From Saccharomycopsis fibuligera x Saccharomycopsis cf. fibuligera (lineage: Eukaryota; Ascomycota; Saccharomycetes; Ascoideales; Saccharomycopsidaceae): DNA of 64,000 nt. Position numbers and translations under genes: made by a program. The stretch lies in contig CP012816.1 of NCBI GenBank assembly GCA_001936135.1, positions 3,655,501 through 3,719,500 of the forward strand, written 5' to 3'. Below the pieces are notes generated by a model. The model ran no database searches. It saw nothing but the letters and a program-made list of their open reading frames with translations, and was not told the origin of the DNA. Shown piece after piece: positions 11,491 through 21,460 of this stretch (positions are counted from its first letter, which is position 1; every line of letters starts with the position of its first letter).

Positions 11491-11837
11491 ATGGACATCC
11501 TGAATATGTAAGTTATGCGCTTGCTATGCATTTCTCCCTTTCCGTTTTGACCCATCCACTAACGTTCACTAGAATACTCAACTCCGGCATCGAAAACCCG
11601 ATAGCGGCCCTCTATTTTGGCAAAAATGATGGCTTGTTGCTAGCCTACGATGGCAACTATTTTACCAACAAGCACAATGACCCCAACAAACACGCGTACC
11701 AGATATCCCAGATTCTCAAAAAGAATTGGGCCAGTATTATTGACGAGCAAGGGTTTGGGTTGATCAAATATAACTCGTTTGACGTGTACATATACTACAC
11801 CGCGTCCACTGAAAACATATTAGCAGTATACAAATAA
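11491..11837 (+). CDS. Roadblock-fold protein, probable EGO/Ragulator subunit (Ego3/LAMTOR2-like), spliced
   Basis: Two exons: 11491-11507 and 11573-11837, 93 aa. The first exon is only 17 nt (MDILN plus two bases of the next codon). The 65-nt intron starts GTAAGT, has a CACTAAC branch point and ends CACTAG. The spliced protein reads MDILNIILNSGIENPIAALYF and so on. The pattern GLLLAYDGNYF, then an Ala/Gln helix into KNWASII, then a strand (DVYIYYTA), matches small roadblock/LC7 proteins such as LAMTOR2. In yeast the EGO complex (Ego1-Ego2-Ego3) tethers Rag GTPases and TORC1 at the vacuole. The family assignment rests on fold-level pattern only. An ORF caller would miss exon 1 and start inside the intron. 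Confidence 0.6.
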
Positions 11838-11877
11838 TTATACAAACACGTTTATATCATCAAAGAACCCCTTCACT

Positions 11878-13227
11878 CTATGACGACCACCCACTCAACT
11901 TGCATTCAAATCTCTCCTTCAAATAGCTCCATCCCTTTTCAAAATAGTCACTCTTACTCACACTCAACTTATCATAAAATTCACGATTGTTAGCCAACAC
12001 ATTAGCCGAGTGCCATCCGTAACTTATCGGATCATCACTTATCCCAATTCTGATATCCCATTCTACCGGTAACACCTGTTTCAACTCCAATTGCAATCTT
12101 TCCTTGAATCCGGCAAATTTGAAATTCCCACCAATGCAAACAATGTTACTAGTAAGCAACGGACGGATCAATTCTGGACATGAATATATAGAATCATAAA
12201 TCGTTTTTACAAGCCCATTGCGGTGCTTGATGTTGGCAATTGCTGGGTCGAATAAAGTCTCAGGAATACTGAATCTTTCATCGTATAGCTTCATCACTTG
12301 TAAGTCTTCCAATGCGTTTTTATCTTTTTCTCGTGCTCTGATTGCATCAGTGAGCAAGTACCCATTGGTTGTAGTTTTGAAATCCGGAAGCACGTATTCC
12401 ACTACCATGCTTTTATCAGTGATCTTTGCTGCACCGAGAGACTTATCCTTCTTGAGCTGCTCAAGAGACTGGTTGTAGTTAGTCGGCACAAAACATGTTT
12501 GTTCTTTAATATTGTTAACCAAGATAGACTCGTCCGTCACATCGTAGTATCTAAACGAAATCAACTCTCTCAAAAACCCTGTCAAAAACCGTCCTCCAAT
12601 ATCCAATTTTTTAATTCCGTCCCAATACACCATGCCGTAGATTATAGGTATAACATACGTTGCATCAAATCCGGAATCAATCACAAGCTGATAGTCCTTG
12701 TATATTCTCTCCGTCAGCGCAGCACTGTAATCCACCACATAGCCCGAGTCGTAAAGTTTTTCATTCTGTCGCCAATTAAAAGGCACGAACGAAGCAGTTA
12801 TGTTTTTATAATAGCTTTTGAAACCGTACTCTTCAAACATGATTTGGTCCATGTTTTTGCTGATCTTGGGCAACGTGAATGGCGCCTCCGTTAAGATCAA
12901 ATCAGTATCGACCGGATCCACGTTAAGGTCCAAATCCTGAGAATTGAAGCAGTAGTCCCATATAAGTTTTTCGAATTCCCATGAAGTTAGCTGGTTTTTT
13001 TCAAATGGCCGCTTAAAATAACAGCCGCTGATGTTCTGGTTCCGGTCAATGAGCTTGCCAATGATTAACCGCTTGTCCTTAGTTCGTACAACTGAATTGG
13101 ATATAACGTGAGGTTGTTGTTGTTGCTGCTGTTGCTGTTTTTGGTCTTCTTGGGCTTTCTCCACATCGTAAGAGTATCCTAGCTTGATGCTGTATGAGCC
13201 ATTGTCGATAATTAGGGTTTTGGACAT
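11878..13227 (-). CDS. ARP6: Actin-related protein 6 (SWR1 complex)
   Basis: 449 aa from the ATG at 13227; the open frame extends 12 codons further but has no ATG there. Arp6 is a nuclear actin-fold subunit of SWR1, which exchanges H2A for H2A.Z. Actin-family features are IIDNGSYSIKLGY (phosphate loop 1), QLTSWEFEKLIWDYCF, LTEAPFTLPKISKNMDQIMFEE, VIDSGFDATYVIP, DIGGRFLTGFL and CIGGNFKFAGFKERL. A polyQ run (about 8 Gln) sits in the first loop. It is convergent with the roadblock gene, with stops about 40 bp apart. Confidence 0.93.
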   Translation of the reverse strand: MSKTLIIDNGSYSIKLGYSYDVEKAQEDQKQQQQQQQQPHVISNSVVRTKDKRLIIGKLIDRNQNISGCYFKRPFEKNQLTSWEFEKLIWDYCFNSQDLDLNVDPVDTDLILTEAPFTLPKISKNMDQIMFEEYGFKSYYKNITASFVPFNWRQNEKLYDSGYVVDYSAALTERIYKDYQLVIDSGFDATYVIPIIYGMVYWDGIKKLDIGGRFLTGFLRELISFRYYDVTDESILVNNIKEQTCFVPTNYNQSLEQLKKDKSLGAAKITDKSMVVEYVLPDFKTTTNGYLLTDAIRAREKDKNALEDLQVMKLYDERFSIPETLFDPAIANIKHRNGLVKTIYDSIYSCPELIRPLLTSNIVCIGGNFKFAGFKERLQLELKQVLPVEWDIRIGISDDPISYGWHSANVLANNREFYDKLSVSKSDYFEKGWSYLKERFECKLSGWSS

Positions 13228-13839
13228 GATATCTGGCTGTGCTTTTGGTCTAACAAATGTCAAGAGCTACCAATCGCGGTTTCAGTGGCTACTGCTTTAC
13301 TCAATTGTCTGAAATAAATATTTTTTGTTTTTAGTTTGGCGCATCTTTGAAGATGACACTCCGCTTACCTAATGATGGGCCCGCAACCGATAAACAGACT
13401 GCTGGTTTATGATTTCAGATTGCTGGTAGTGACTTGATGCTAATTCTATACTTACTACATAGAGATGATAATTTCGTTTCTCCAGCTTCAGGCTCTTCAT
13501 ACTTGTTACTTGGCTAGATATCCAGACTCCTGCACACCACGTTTATGTTCCGAGTTTCATATTTAAGCGGAAGTACTGCGTCGATCGATGGATTTCTAGA
13601 AGGCGGAAAAACAACTTTGTTCATCACACCAAATTCTTCTTATTATTATTATTATTATAATAATTAAGTAATTACTTGGCAGCCAGTCCCATCTAATTTC
13701 TTTTCTCTCTCAGTATTCACAATTTTCAAGTAACCACCCATTTGCATTTGCATACTCATTTAACACGTTATAGCCATAAAGATAAACATAAACATAAACA
13801 TAATCATACACTTGACATAATCATAGCCAATTCCAAGCA
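13228..13839. promoter_or_regulatory. Divergent promoter region, ARP6 / LRO1
   Basis: 612 bp. It contains a TAT/TTA microsatellite (about 13640-13665) and a short tandem AAACAT array (about 13782-13802) just upstream of the LRO1 ATG, which is probably in its 5' leader. I see no other gene. Confidence 0.5.
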
Positions 13840-15886
13840 ATGTCAAAGCAGTCATTGCTGCAATCAGCGGGATTAAAAAAGTCCACTACTAAGAACCCAA
13901 AGTCTACGGTACCTGAGAACAAAAAGGAAGCGCCATCAAAGGCTGCTAATGCTGCCAGTACTGTGAAGCCAAAAGCTAAGGCAAAGGCAGAGGTATCAAG
14001 TTCTTCTGCTAGCAAGAAAAGAAGCAAGTTTTTTCCGGCATTGGGCAAGAACAAGCTTAGTATTGGTAAGTATCAGTCATCGTTATCTTTCTTTGCCATT
14101 AACTTTTCTCTTCTTTTATGTCGCCTCTACTAACAAAACAGTCATTATCTCATTGTTAATCCTCTTGATAAGCGCCTACTGGGGTGCCAAAGAAAATGGT
14201 GTTGAATTACAAAAAGCCCTTGAAAACTTCGACTTTGATTTTGACTTTGACTTTGATTTTGACGCACTTAGGGACAATATTCCCCTTGGGTTAGCCAACG
14301 TGCTCAACGAAGCTAAAGGAGAGTCAAAAAAGGCTAAGGTTGATACCACCAATGACTTCGTTGTGGGCAAGTATATGCTTGCTGAGAACTACACTTCTCA
14401 GTTTCCCGTGGTGATGGTGCCCGGGGTTATCAGTACCGGGTTGGAAAGCTGGGGACTCAAAGGCACTTCCGAATGCCCCTCTGAACCACACTTTAGAAAG
14501 AGATTATGGGGGTCATTTTATATGCTTAAGGCAATGTTCTTGAATAAGACATGCTGGCTAAAACATATAATGCTTGACCCGGAAACGGGACTAGATCCAC
14601 CGCACTTCAAAGTAAGAGCCGCCCAAGGGTTCGAAGCTGCTGATTTTTTCATTACCGGATACTGGATATGGAATAAAATCGTCAGCAATTTGGCAGTTTT
14701 GGGGTACGGTCCAAATGAAATGACGTTGGCGGCATACGACTGGAGATTAGCATACTTGGACTTGGAAAGAAGAGATCGCTATTTTACCAAGTTGAAAAAC
14801 ACCATTGAAGTGCAAAAGGCTAGCACGGGGAAAAAAAGTATATTGATTGGCCACTCAATGGGGTCTCAGGTAATATTCTATTTCTTGAAATGGGTTGAAG
14901 CTTACGGTAAAGATTTTGGCAACGGGGGCCCCAATTGGGTCAATAACTACGTTGAATCAGTAGTGGATATTTCCGGTTCCGTATTAGGGACGCCAAAGGC
15001 GGTAACCTCGTTGATTTCCGGCGAGATGAAGGATACTATCCAGCTCAACGCAGTGGCAGTGTATGGTTTGGAGAAATTTTTCAGTCGTAAAGAGAGAGTT
15101 GACATGTTGAGAACGTTTGGTGGGGTACCAAGTATGATCCCAAAGGGAGGACAAGCAATATGGGGCAATTTGACCACTGCGCCGGATGACACTTGGTTAA
15201 ATAAGACCACAAATACTACCTATGGTCTGTTTATCAAATTCAAACAACATATTGGTGAATATTCGGAAAAGAACTTAACTATTGGTGGATCAATTGAATT
15301 TTTGCTTAAGTATTCCCCCGAGTGGTTCAAAAATAGAGTGATGAGCCAATATAGTTTTGGCCTCACTACGGACAAGAAACAGCTTGCTAAGAATAACCAA
15401 GATCCAGCAAAATGGAGTAATCCTCTCGAAGCACCATTACCCAACGCACCGGATTTGAAAATTTATTGCTTTTATGGTATCGGGAACCCTACTGAGAGAA
15501 GTTACACCTACCAAGAAGAACAAGACAAGAGTTTCTCCAAACTTAACGTCTCTATGGCCTATGGCGAGAAGGAGACTGTAGTGTTTGGTGATGGTGATGG
15601 TACAGTATCACTATTGACGCATACAATGTGCCATAAATGGAAAGAAGCTAACTCAGTATATAACCCCGGCAACGCACAGGTGAAAATCGTGGAAATGAAG
15701 CATGAGCCAGAGAGATTTGATATCAGAGGAGGCTCCAAGACTTCTGAGCATGTTGATATCTTGGGATCTACGGAGTTGAACGAGTTGGTAATTAAGGTTG
15801 CTAGTGGACACGGCCCCGATATTGAGGAGAGGGTCATTAGTCAGTTACCTGATTTCATCAAAAGGATGAATTGGGATGACTTGTGA
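13840..15886 (+). CDS. LRO1: Phospholipid:diacylglycerol acyltransferase, spliced
   Basis: Exons 13840-14065 and 14142-15886, 656 aa. The 76-nt intron has donor GTAAGT, branch CTACTAAC and acceptor ACAG. Lro1 moves an acyl group from phospholipid to diacylglycerol to make triacylglycerol in the ER lumen. The N-terminus is Lys/Ser-rich and cytosolic, followed by one transmembrane helix (about residues 76-90, VIISLLILLISAYWG). Six Phe-Asp dipeptides come next. The LCAT-type domain has VVMVPGVISTGLESWG, the nucleophile in GHSMGS (Ser314), Asp in GDGDGTVSL and His in SEHVDILGS. The intron falls exactly at the start of the membrane helix. The length matches S. cerevisiae Lro1. Confidence 0.96.
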
Positions 15887-16200
15887 TGACTTATGGTTGC
15901 CCGTCTCACCGAGGTACATATTTTGCCATAGCGTGGCGTGAATAAAACTACCAATATTTTGCTAGCTTCGAAGCTAAATATGCCTATATTTATATTTTTT
16001 TTCTCTTCTACTATTTTTTCTAATTTTTTCTCATCCATATCAATTCATAAGCTTTATCATTATAACTGTAATTTCACTCCTACTTGTTTTATCCTTTTGA
16101 ATATGTTTATAATGTATATATATCTAAGAAAATCTAATAATCTATAGTTTCAAGAAAAAGCTTAGCGAACTGAAAAATCTAAACAAAAAGCACATCAGGA
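15887..16200. other. Intergenic, convergent LRO1/ERG2 3' regions
   Basis: 314 bp of AT-rich sequence with no recognisable gene; presumably the two 3' untranslated regions and poly(A) sites. Confidence 0.6.
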
Positions 16201-16866
16201 TTAAAACTTACCTTGCAACAAGTTTTTCAACATGTCTTTCGCAGTCAAATAACTAGTGAGCCCAAAATTGTAAAAATCCAAGGTTGAACTAAACGTATCG
16301 GCAAATCCAAATGGCAACATTGAAGGGATCCACCCTTGAGCCAACTCCAAAGCAAAACTTTCGGCTGGCATACTATACTGTTTGATCTGGCCCTTTGGTA
16401 ACCAATGTTGATCCCCAGGGTTATATACCTCCTTTTCTAAAGAATTTGCAAGACCGGCAGTTTGCTGACCTTGTAAAATTGTGAAATAGTCATTGGAAAA
16501 GTGCATACCTGTGTGACCTTCAGTGCCCACTAGCGATCCAAAAATGATCAAGTACTCTGAGATGGAAGCATGAAGAATAAACATTGTGCCCATGGCACCA
16601 CCGGCATTATTGTAGACCCAGTCATGCTGATTGAGCTCGTTAATGTATTGCGAGCCGTACGCTTTAGAAAGCTCCTGCTGTAGGTCTTGGAAAAACTCAA
16701 AAGTGGTACTGTTTGTGGCTTGATGTTTGGCAATTACCTGCTTGGAAAGTTCTTGAAGATGGGCAGCATCAAAAATGTAGTGGTTTGGAAGCCATGTGTA
16801 GAAGGAGTAGTTGGCAAGTGAGTAAAGAATAACGGGAACAAGGGCAACGTAAAATAAAAATTTCAT
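16201..16866 (-). CDS. ERG2: C-8 sterol isomerase
   Basis: 221 aa from the ATG at 16866. The frame stays open 40 codons upstream, but that part is unlike the family, whereas [17 protein letters not shown] matches Erg2 N-termini. Erg2 moves the sterol double bond from C8 to C7 (fecosterol to episterol) in the ER and is the target of morpholine antifungals. Hallmarks are [56 protein letters not shown] and [27 protein letters not shown] hydrophobic N-terminal helix anchors it. A sterol-response element lies about 190 bp upstream. Confidence 0.97.
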   Translation of the reverse strand: MKFLFYVALVPVILYSLANYSFYTWLPNHYIFDAAHLQELSKQVIAKHQATNSTTFEFFQDLQQELSKAYGSQYINELNQHDWVYNNAGGAMGTMFILHASISEYLIIFGSLVGTEGHTGMHFSNDYFTILQGQQTAGLANSLEKEVYNPGDQHWLPKGQIKQYSMPAESFALELAQGWIPSMLPFGFADTFSSTLDFYNFGLTSYLTAKDMLKNLLQGKF

Positions 16867-17408
16867 TTTGATGTGAACGACTGGTGGCAGTAATGCTATT
16901 TGTGATAGAAGGATCAGATCAATAGATCTGGATATTGGCTCAGATTTATAGTTTAGTAAAATTTTTACCGTTTTTCGTTTACCCAAAGTGCAGTAACTGT
17001 TTTTCTGGTGATTTTGTTAGTTTCTCGGTAAGTGAGCGCTAAACGATCGTTTATCGTTATACGACAGCTAAAACAATGCTGAAAAGGAATAGAGCAGTGG
17101 AACCCTGGCACTGATGGCGAGACTTGCAACATAAATGATTACTAGACCCTCAGTCACTCTTTCGCGACTTTTATTCTGACTTTCCAGCACTCTAACAGGT
17201 GTTTGAGCCGAGCTGTTCCACTGTAGTATACTATCGCCTTCTAGTGGTATACTAAAAGGGGTGCAACACCCCAATAACAAACAAAAAACAACAGAAGGAA
17301 ATCATTACCTCAATCTAATATACAACAGACAATCACTAAACACTATCCCACATTATCGTCACTATAAGGTAATGGCACTCTGAGGCTGACAGCCATGCTA
17401 TATATATA
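16867..17408. promoter_or_regulatory. Divergent promoter region, ERG2 / TBC GAP gene
   Basis: 540 bp. Besides the sterol-response element and the 12-bp palindrome listed separately, the TBC side has a TATATATA stretch immediately before the ATG (17399-17407). I see no other gene. Confidence 0.55.
17041..17064 (-). promoter_or_regulatory. Upc2/Ecm22-type sterol response element next to a 12-bp palindrome
   Basis: Positions 17058-17064 read TATACGA on the plus strand, that is TCGTATA in the direction of ERG2, the canonical core bound by Upc2/Ecm22 in yeasts. Beside it, 17041-17052 is the perfect palindrome AAACGATCGTTT. The site is 192-198 bp upstream of the ERG2 ATG, a typical distance. Confidence 0.65.
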
Positions 17409-19703
17409 ATGAACCCTTCCTATATTTCTTCAAAGACTCGCCCCACCACTCATCTATCTACCTCCCCGTCCAAGACAGTCAGAATCTCTTCTTCTGTACC
17501 ATCGGCGGCAGCGGCATCACACGATACTACCACCAATGGCCGCAACAGCAACAACGACAGCGATGCTGACAACCAAAAGCAGAACACAATTCATAATGGT
17601 CATGCCACAATAACAAATGGTAAAAGAAATAGCGGTGATAATCCAAGAGATGCTAGAACCTTACTAAGGAAGCAATCACTTCGGTTCAAAAATGCACCAT
17701 TGTTGCGCAAGTCATCTTCTAGCGTGTCTCTGGTGATGAGCAGTAATACTGATGATGCACGTCAAACTACGGCTGACTTAAGACGCAAAAGTACCCCATA
17801 TTATGCCAAAAGTGCTCAGAATAATCAGCCAAATGATAGCAGTGGTAACGATAACGGCAACCTGGGAGGTCGTTACTCCTCAATATCTGACATTTATGCC
17901 GATTTCCATATTTTTAGCAAATCAATGGACAATTTGACCAGCATAAGCAACTTCAACTCATATTCTGTGCCCACCACATCTTCAGAAGCAAGCTCCATCA
18001 ATGATTTCTCGCAAACTGACATAATCAAGAGCAGGAGCGACCAAAAACAAAAACGAAGACAATCGGCTCTCGAAAAAATATTCAATGACTCGTCATTTTA
18101 TGATAATTTCTTCACCTATGGTAATACCAATAACAATGATAGTAACTATGATAATAGTCACGATAATAACAACAATAATAGCAATAAATATAACAGTAGT
18201 AATAATAATTACTACAATAGAAAACAAAAAAGCTCGAGTTCGGGAATATCTTTACCGTCGGTGATATCCATCAACCCAAAGAAAAACAAGTTTGAATTGA
18301 CCGTTAACAAACGGGCAGAATCTTTTGTGGATAAGAGCAAAATTCCAGTTGAACTAAACCTGATCACCCCGACCCTGGAGATACCTCCGACGTTGTTGGA
18401 TGAAACTAAAAGATTTTACAATTTAAATCAGCAGGAGCTGGTCTCCGGAACAACCAACAATGAAAATAATAGCAACAAGAATCACAATATTAACAATACC
18501 AATAACGCTATGAAAACAAAATATATCATTGACGATTATGGTGAATTGTATGAATTTAAAAGACCATTTAACAGTAGCAGCACTACCTCTCGAGAGTCAC
18601 TGCAAAGTAAAGTAGAACAAAGTTTGAAAGCGTTCCAGCAACTAACCACAACTTCAAATAATGAAAAACAATTGATTCATGACTGGGAACAACTTTTCGT
18701 GAAAATTGAACTACTAAAGCAAGCGGCTAACAATAACAGCAATAAGCCATCATCATTTGTTGATTACGAAACAGACTTCATTGGTAAATTTGGGGTAATC
18801 TTACGTAAAATTGACCACACTTTATACAAACAATTCAAATCATATGTGGAAAAAGGCATCCCTATGAAGCTTCGGGCCAAAATTTGGTCAATTGCATCTG
18901 GTTCAAAATCATTAAATCAGCCTGGGGAATTTGACTTTTTGTTGAATGATGTTGATTTTTTCAAACGGCAACAGCATGATGAAGGAGACTTGACATTGAT
19001 CAAGACTTCGGAGAAACAAATAGATTTGGATTGTGTTCGAACAATGCGATCCAACGTTTATTTCAAAAACGATAATGGACCAGGAATGATGAAACTAAAA
19101 CGGATTCTTGTTGCCTTTGCTAGAAAATACCCACATATTGGTTATTGTCAAGGAATGAATCTAATAGTTGGAAATTTATTACTTGTATTTGTCTCTGAAG
19201 TTGAAACATACTATTGCTTTGAAAATTTGGTTACTAATATACTCAATCCAGATTTTTTCAAGCCTCCCTTTAAGCAAGTTAAAGATGACGTTTTCATATT
19301 AATAAATTTTTTTTTCAAGGAAAACATGCCAGAATTGTTTAGGTACTTAGTAACCGATCTACAAATTGATTTTAATTTTTTCTTATTCAATTGGTTTCTT
19401 ACATTATTTTTGAACGTTCTACCTACTGATATTTTATTTAAAGTATGGGATTCGGTACTTTGTATATCGGGGGAAACCGAATTACTCAAAACTGCCCTCT
19501 CTATTTTTAAGTTTTTTGAGACAATATTGATGAATGAATTTGAATACAGTGATGAAATTTATGATTTTTTAATAAATTTGAAAACTAAAATCATTAGTTA
19601 CAACCTAACTGGGAACATTTTGGTGCAGTTGATGAAGAGTTTCAATGGGGTGGTTAACGATGAAAAATTGGCATATTATAGAAAAAGGGTGCTGCTGGCT
19701 TAG
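17409..19703 (+). CDS. TBC-domain Rab GTPase-activating protein
   Basis: 764 aa. The first 430 residues are Asn/Ser-rich and probably disordered, with many basic-Ser phospho-sites (RKQSLRF, LRRKST, KRRQSAL). The TBC domain spans about 485-745. It has the arginine finger in IDLDCVRT (Arg544) and the glutamine finger in GYCQGMN (Gln581), so both catalytic residues are present and it should be an active GAP. Further TBC motifs are LRAKIWSIASG, FNWFLTLFLNVLP and VWDSVLCISGETELLKTAL. I could not assign it to a specific Gyp/Msb orthologue. The domain spacing with a C-terminal catalytic module resembles fungal Gyp proteins with long leaders. Confidence 0.88.
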   Translation: MNPSYISSKTRPTTHLSTSPSKTVRISSSVPSAAAASHDTTTNGRNSNNDSDADNQKQNTIHNGHATITNGKRNSGDNPRDARTLLRKQSLRFKNAPLLRKSSSSVSLVMSSNTDDARQTTADLRRKSTPYYAKSAQNNQPNDSSGNDNGNLGGRYSSISDIYADFHIFSKSMDNLTSISNFNSYSVPTTSSEASSINDFSQTDIIKSRSDQKQKRRQSALEKIFNDSSFYDNFFTYGNTNNNDSNYDNSHDNNNNNSNKYNSSNNNYYNRKQKSSSSGISLPSVISINPKKNKFELTVNKRAESFVDKSKIPVELNLITPTLEIPPTLLDETKRFYNLNQQELVSGTTNNENNSNKNHNINNTNNAMKTKYIIDDYGELYEFKRPFNSSSTTSRESLQSKVEQSLKAFQQLTTTSNNEKQLIHDWEQLFVKIELLKQAANNNSNKPSSFVDYETDFIGKFGVILRKIDHTLYKQFKSYVEKGIPMKLRAKIWSIASGSKSLNQPGEFDFLLNDVDFFKRQQHDEGDLTLIKTSEKQIDLDCVRTMRSNVYFKNDNGPGMMKLKRILVAFARKYPHIGYCQGMNLIVGNLLLVFVSEVETYYCFENLVTNILNPDFFKPPFKQVKDDVFILINFFFKENMPELFRYLVTDLQIDFNFFLFNWFLTLFLNVLPTDILFKVWDSVLCISGETELLKTALSIFKFFETILMNEFEYSDEIYDFLINLKTKIISYNLTGNILVQLMKSFNGVVNDEKLAYYRKRVLLA

Positions 19704-20081
19704 CTATCTCTTAGGTTCTTTAATTTTGTTTCTTAAAATTTACGTACCGATTGATGCTTATGAACTACTTCTGGATTAATATGAAATCTAGACTTTTCAT
19801 TCAAAAAACTATAGCCGGCATCCTGGGACATCCCCCGATAGCCGATGGTAAGCATATATACCGAGGTATTACGCACGTGAACCCCTGGGTTCCGGTCACA
19901 TTATATAAAAAAGAAAAAACTGAGAGTAGAAGTTTCAGCTGTGAGCTTTTTCAGATCAATAAGATCTTCAATTTGTTTTTTCCAGAATTGATAATTGACA
20001 CATAATATATATGACCACAATTCAGCTCTACTATCATAATTAAGATATACCCACAAGCAAGAACTGGGCAGAAAACATTAA
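19704..20081 (+). promoter_or_regulatory. URA6 promoter with CACGTG box and TATA element
   Basis: 378 bp between the TBC gene and URA6. GCACGTGA at 19873-19880 is an E-box (Cbf1/Tye7/Pho4-type core). A TATATAAAA sequence sits at 19902-19910, about 170 bp before the ATG. The 84-codon open frame at 19751 overlaps these elements and is not supported as a gene. Confidence 0.5.
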
Positions 20082-21217
20082 ATGCCAAGCACAATGTTCT
20101 TTTCTAGTGCTCTATTCAAAACTTTAAAAAAACCAGTGCTTGCAAACACTGCAAGATACTTTTCTTCCAGTGTGAAGGTCAATGTCAATGTGAGCCGCTT
20201 CCCATCAGCATCAATGTCAAAATTTCAGATCCCTATCACCAGCAGGACCTCTAGTAGTTTTGCTACTACGGCCAATTTCAATGCTATCAGATCCTATGCT
20301 ACTGGCTCCCAAGGATCTGGTTCTGGGAGATCTGGTTCTGGAAGTGGAAAGTTCAAGATTCTTTTGCTTTTGGCATTATTAGCTGGTGGATCTTCAATTG
20401 CTGCTGCTACTTATACTTCAAAACGTAAGTTTAATGAAATTTCTTGATTTTTTCTCTTGATTTTACAGAGCTTTCATCCCGTTACTTGAATATTACAGTA
20501 CACAAAGCTATGTATAAATATTTTCATATAATATTTTCATATAATATTTTCAAATGTTTGACTAACTAAACTTTCAAAATAGCCCCATTATCTGCTGTTG
20601 AACCAACCAATAACGCAGTTTTCAAACCTGGTGATATCTCAGTGATTTTTGTTCTTGGAGGCCCTGGATCTGGTAAGGGCACCCAATGTGAAAAACTTGT
20701 CAATGATTTTGATTTTGTCCATTTGAGTGCTGGTGATTTACTTAGGGCAGAACAAAAGAGACCAGGTTCAGAATTTGGTAAAATTATTGATCAGCATATT
20801 CGTGAAGGCACAATTGTCCCTCAGGAAATAACATTAAAATTACTCGAAAATGCAATCAAGCATAACTTTACTACTTTGCAAAAAACTAGATTTTTAATTG
20901 ATGGGTTTCCTAGAAAAATGGATCAAGCGTTATCTTTTGAAGAAAACATTTCCCCGAGTGCATTTACTTTGTTCTTTGAGTGTCCTGAATCAGTGATGTT
21001 GGATCGTATTTTGCAAAGAGGCAAGACTAGTGGAAGAGCTGATGATAATGTAGATAGTATCAAAAAGAGATTCAAGACTTTTAAAGATACTTCAATGCCA
21101 GTGGTTGATTATTTTGATAAACAAGGAAAAGTTATCAAATTGAGTTGTAATAAGACAAAGGAAGCAGTTCATGCTGATGTTAAAGCTGCTTTGGAATCAA
21201 AATTGAACATCAAATGA
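20082..21217 (+). CDS. URA6: UMP/CMP kinase with N-terminal presequence and membrane segment, spliced
   Basis: Exons 20082-20424 and 20583-21217, 325 aa. The 158-nt intron starts GTAAGT, has a GACTAAC branch and ends AATAG. Ura6 phosphorylates UMP (and dUMP/CMP/AMP). The exon 2 core is intact: P-loop GGPGSGKGT, HLSAGDLLRAEQ, DGFPRKMDQA and LID segment RGKTSGRADDNVDSIKKRFKTF. Exon 1 encodes something S. cerevisiae Ura6 lacks: about 114 residues with an Arg/Ser-rich mitochondrial-like presequence (ARYFSSSVKVNVNVSRF) and a hydrophobic helix (KILLLLALLAGGSSIAAATY). Exon 2 has no ATG before the P-loop, so every product initiated at an exon 1 ATG (for example codon 45) keeps the helix. Kinase assignment is firm; location is inferred. 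Confidence 0.92.
20518..20552 (+). repeat. 13-nt tandem repeat inside the URA6 intron
   Basis: 2.7 copies of ATATTTTCATATA at 20518-20530, 20531-20543 and 20544-20552, just upstream of the branch point. Seen directly. Confidence 0.85.
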
Positions 21218-21460
21218 GGCTCTTCTATATCATTACATAAAGCAACAAAAATAAGTAAATACTAAAAAACAGAAACATTTGAAATTTAAAGAAAATAGCA
21301 AATTAATTATGATACAGTAAAATACATTAACAATCATTAATAACAATAATAACAATAATAGTATAATATAATATGATATAAAACAAAAACTAGTAGGACT
21401 AAAAGAAGCAACTAATTAAGTTAAACAAAAGAGAAAGCAACGCATCATGCTCCATCCATA

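Noticed and set aside
16867-16986. 40-residue N-terminal extension of ERG2
   Set aside because: The family starts at MKF, and the extension is unlike Erg2 proteins and lies in the promoter-proximal region.
19751-20005. 84-codon frame before URA6
   Set aside because: It overlaps the E-box and TATA element of URA6, with no domain and no upstream promoter of its own.
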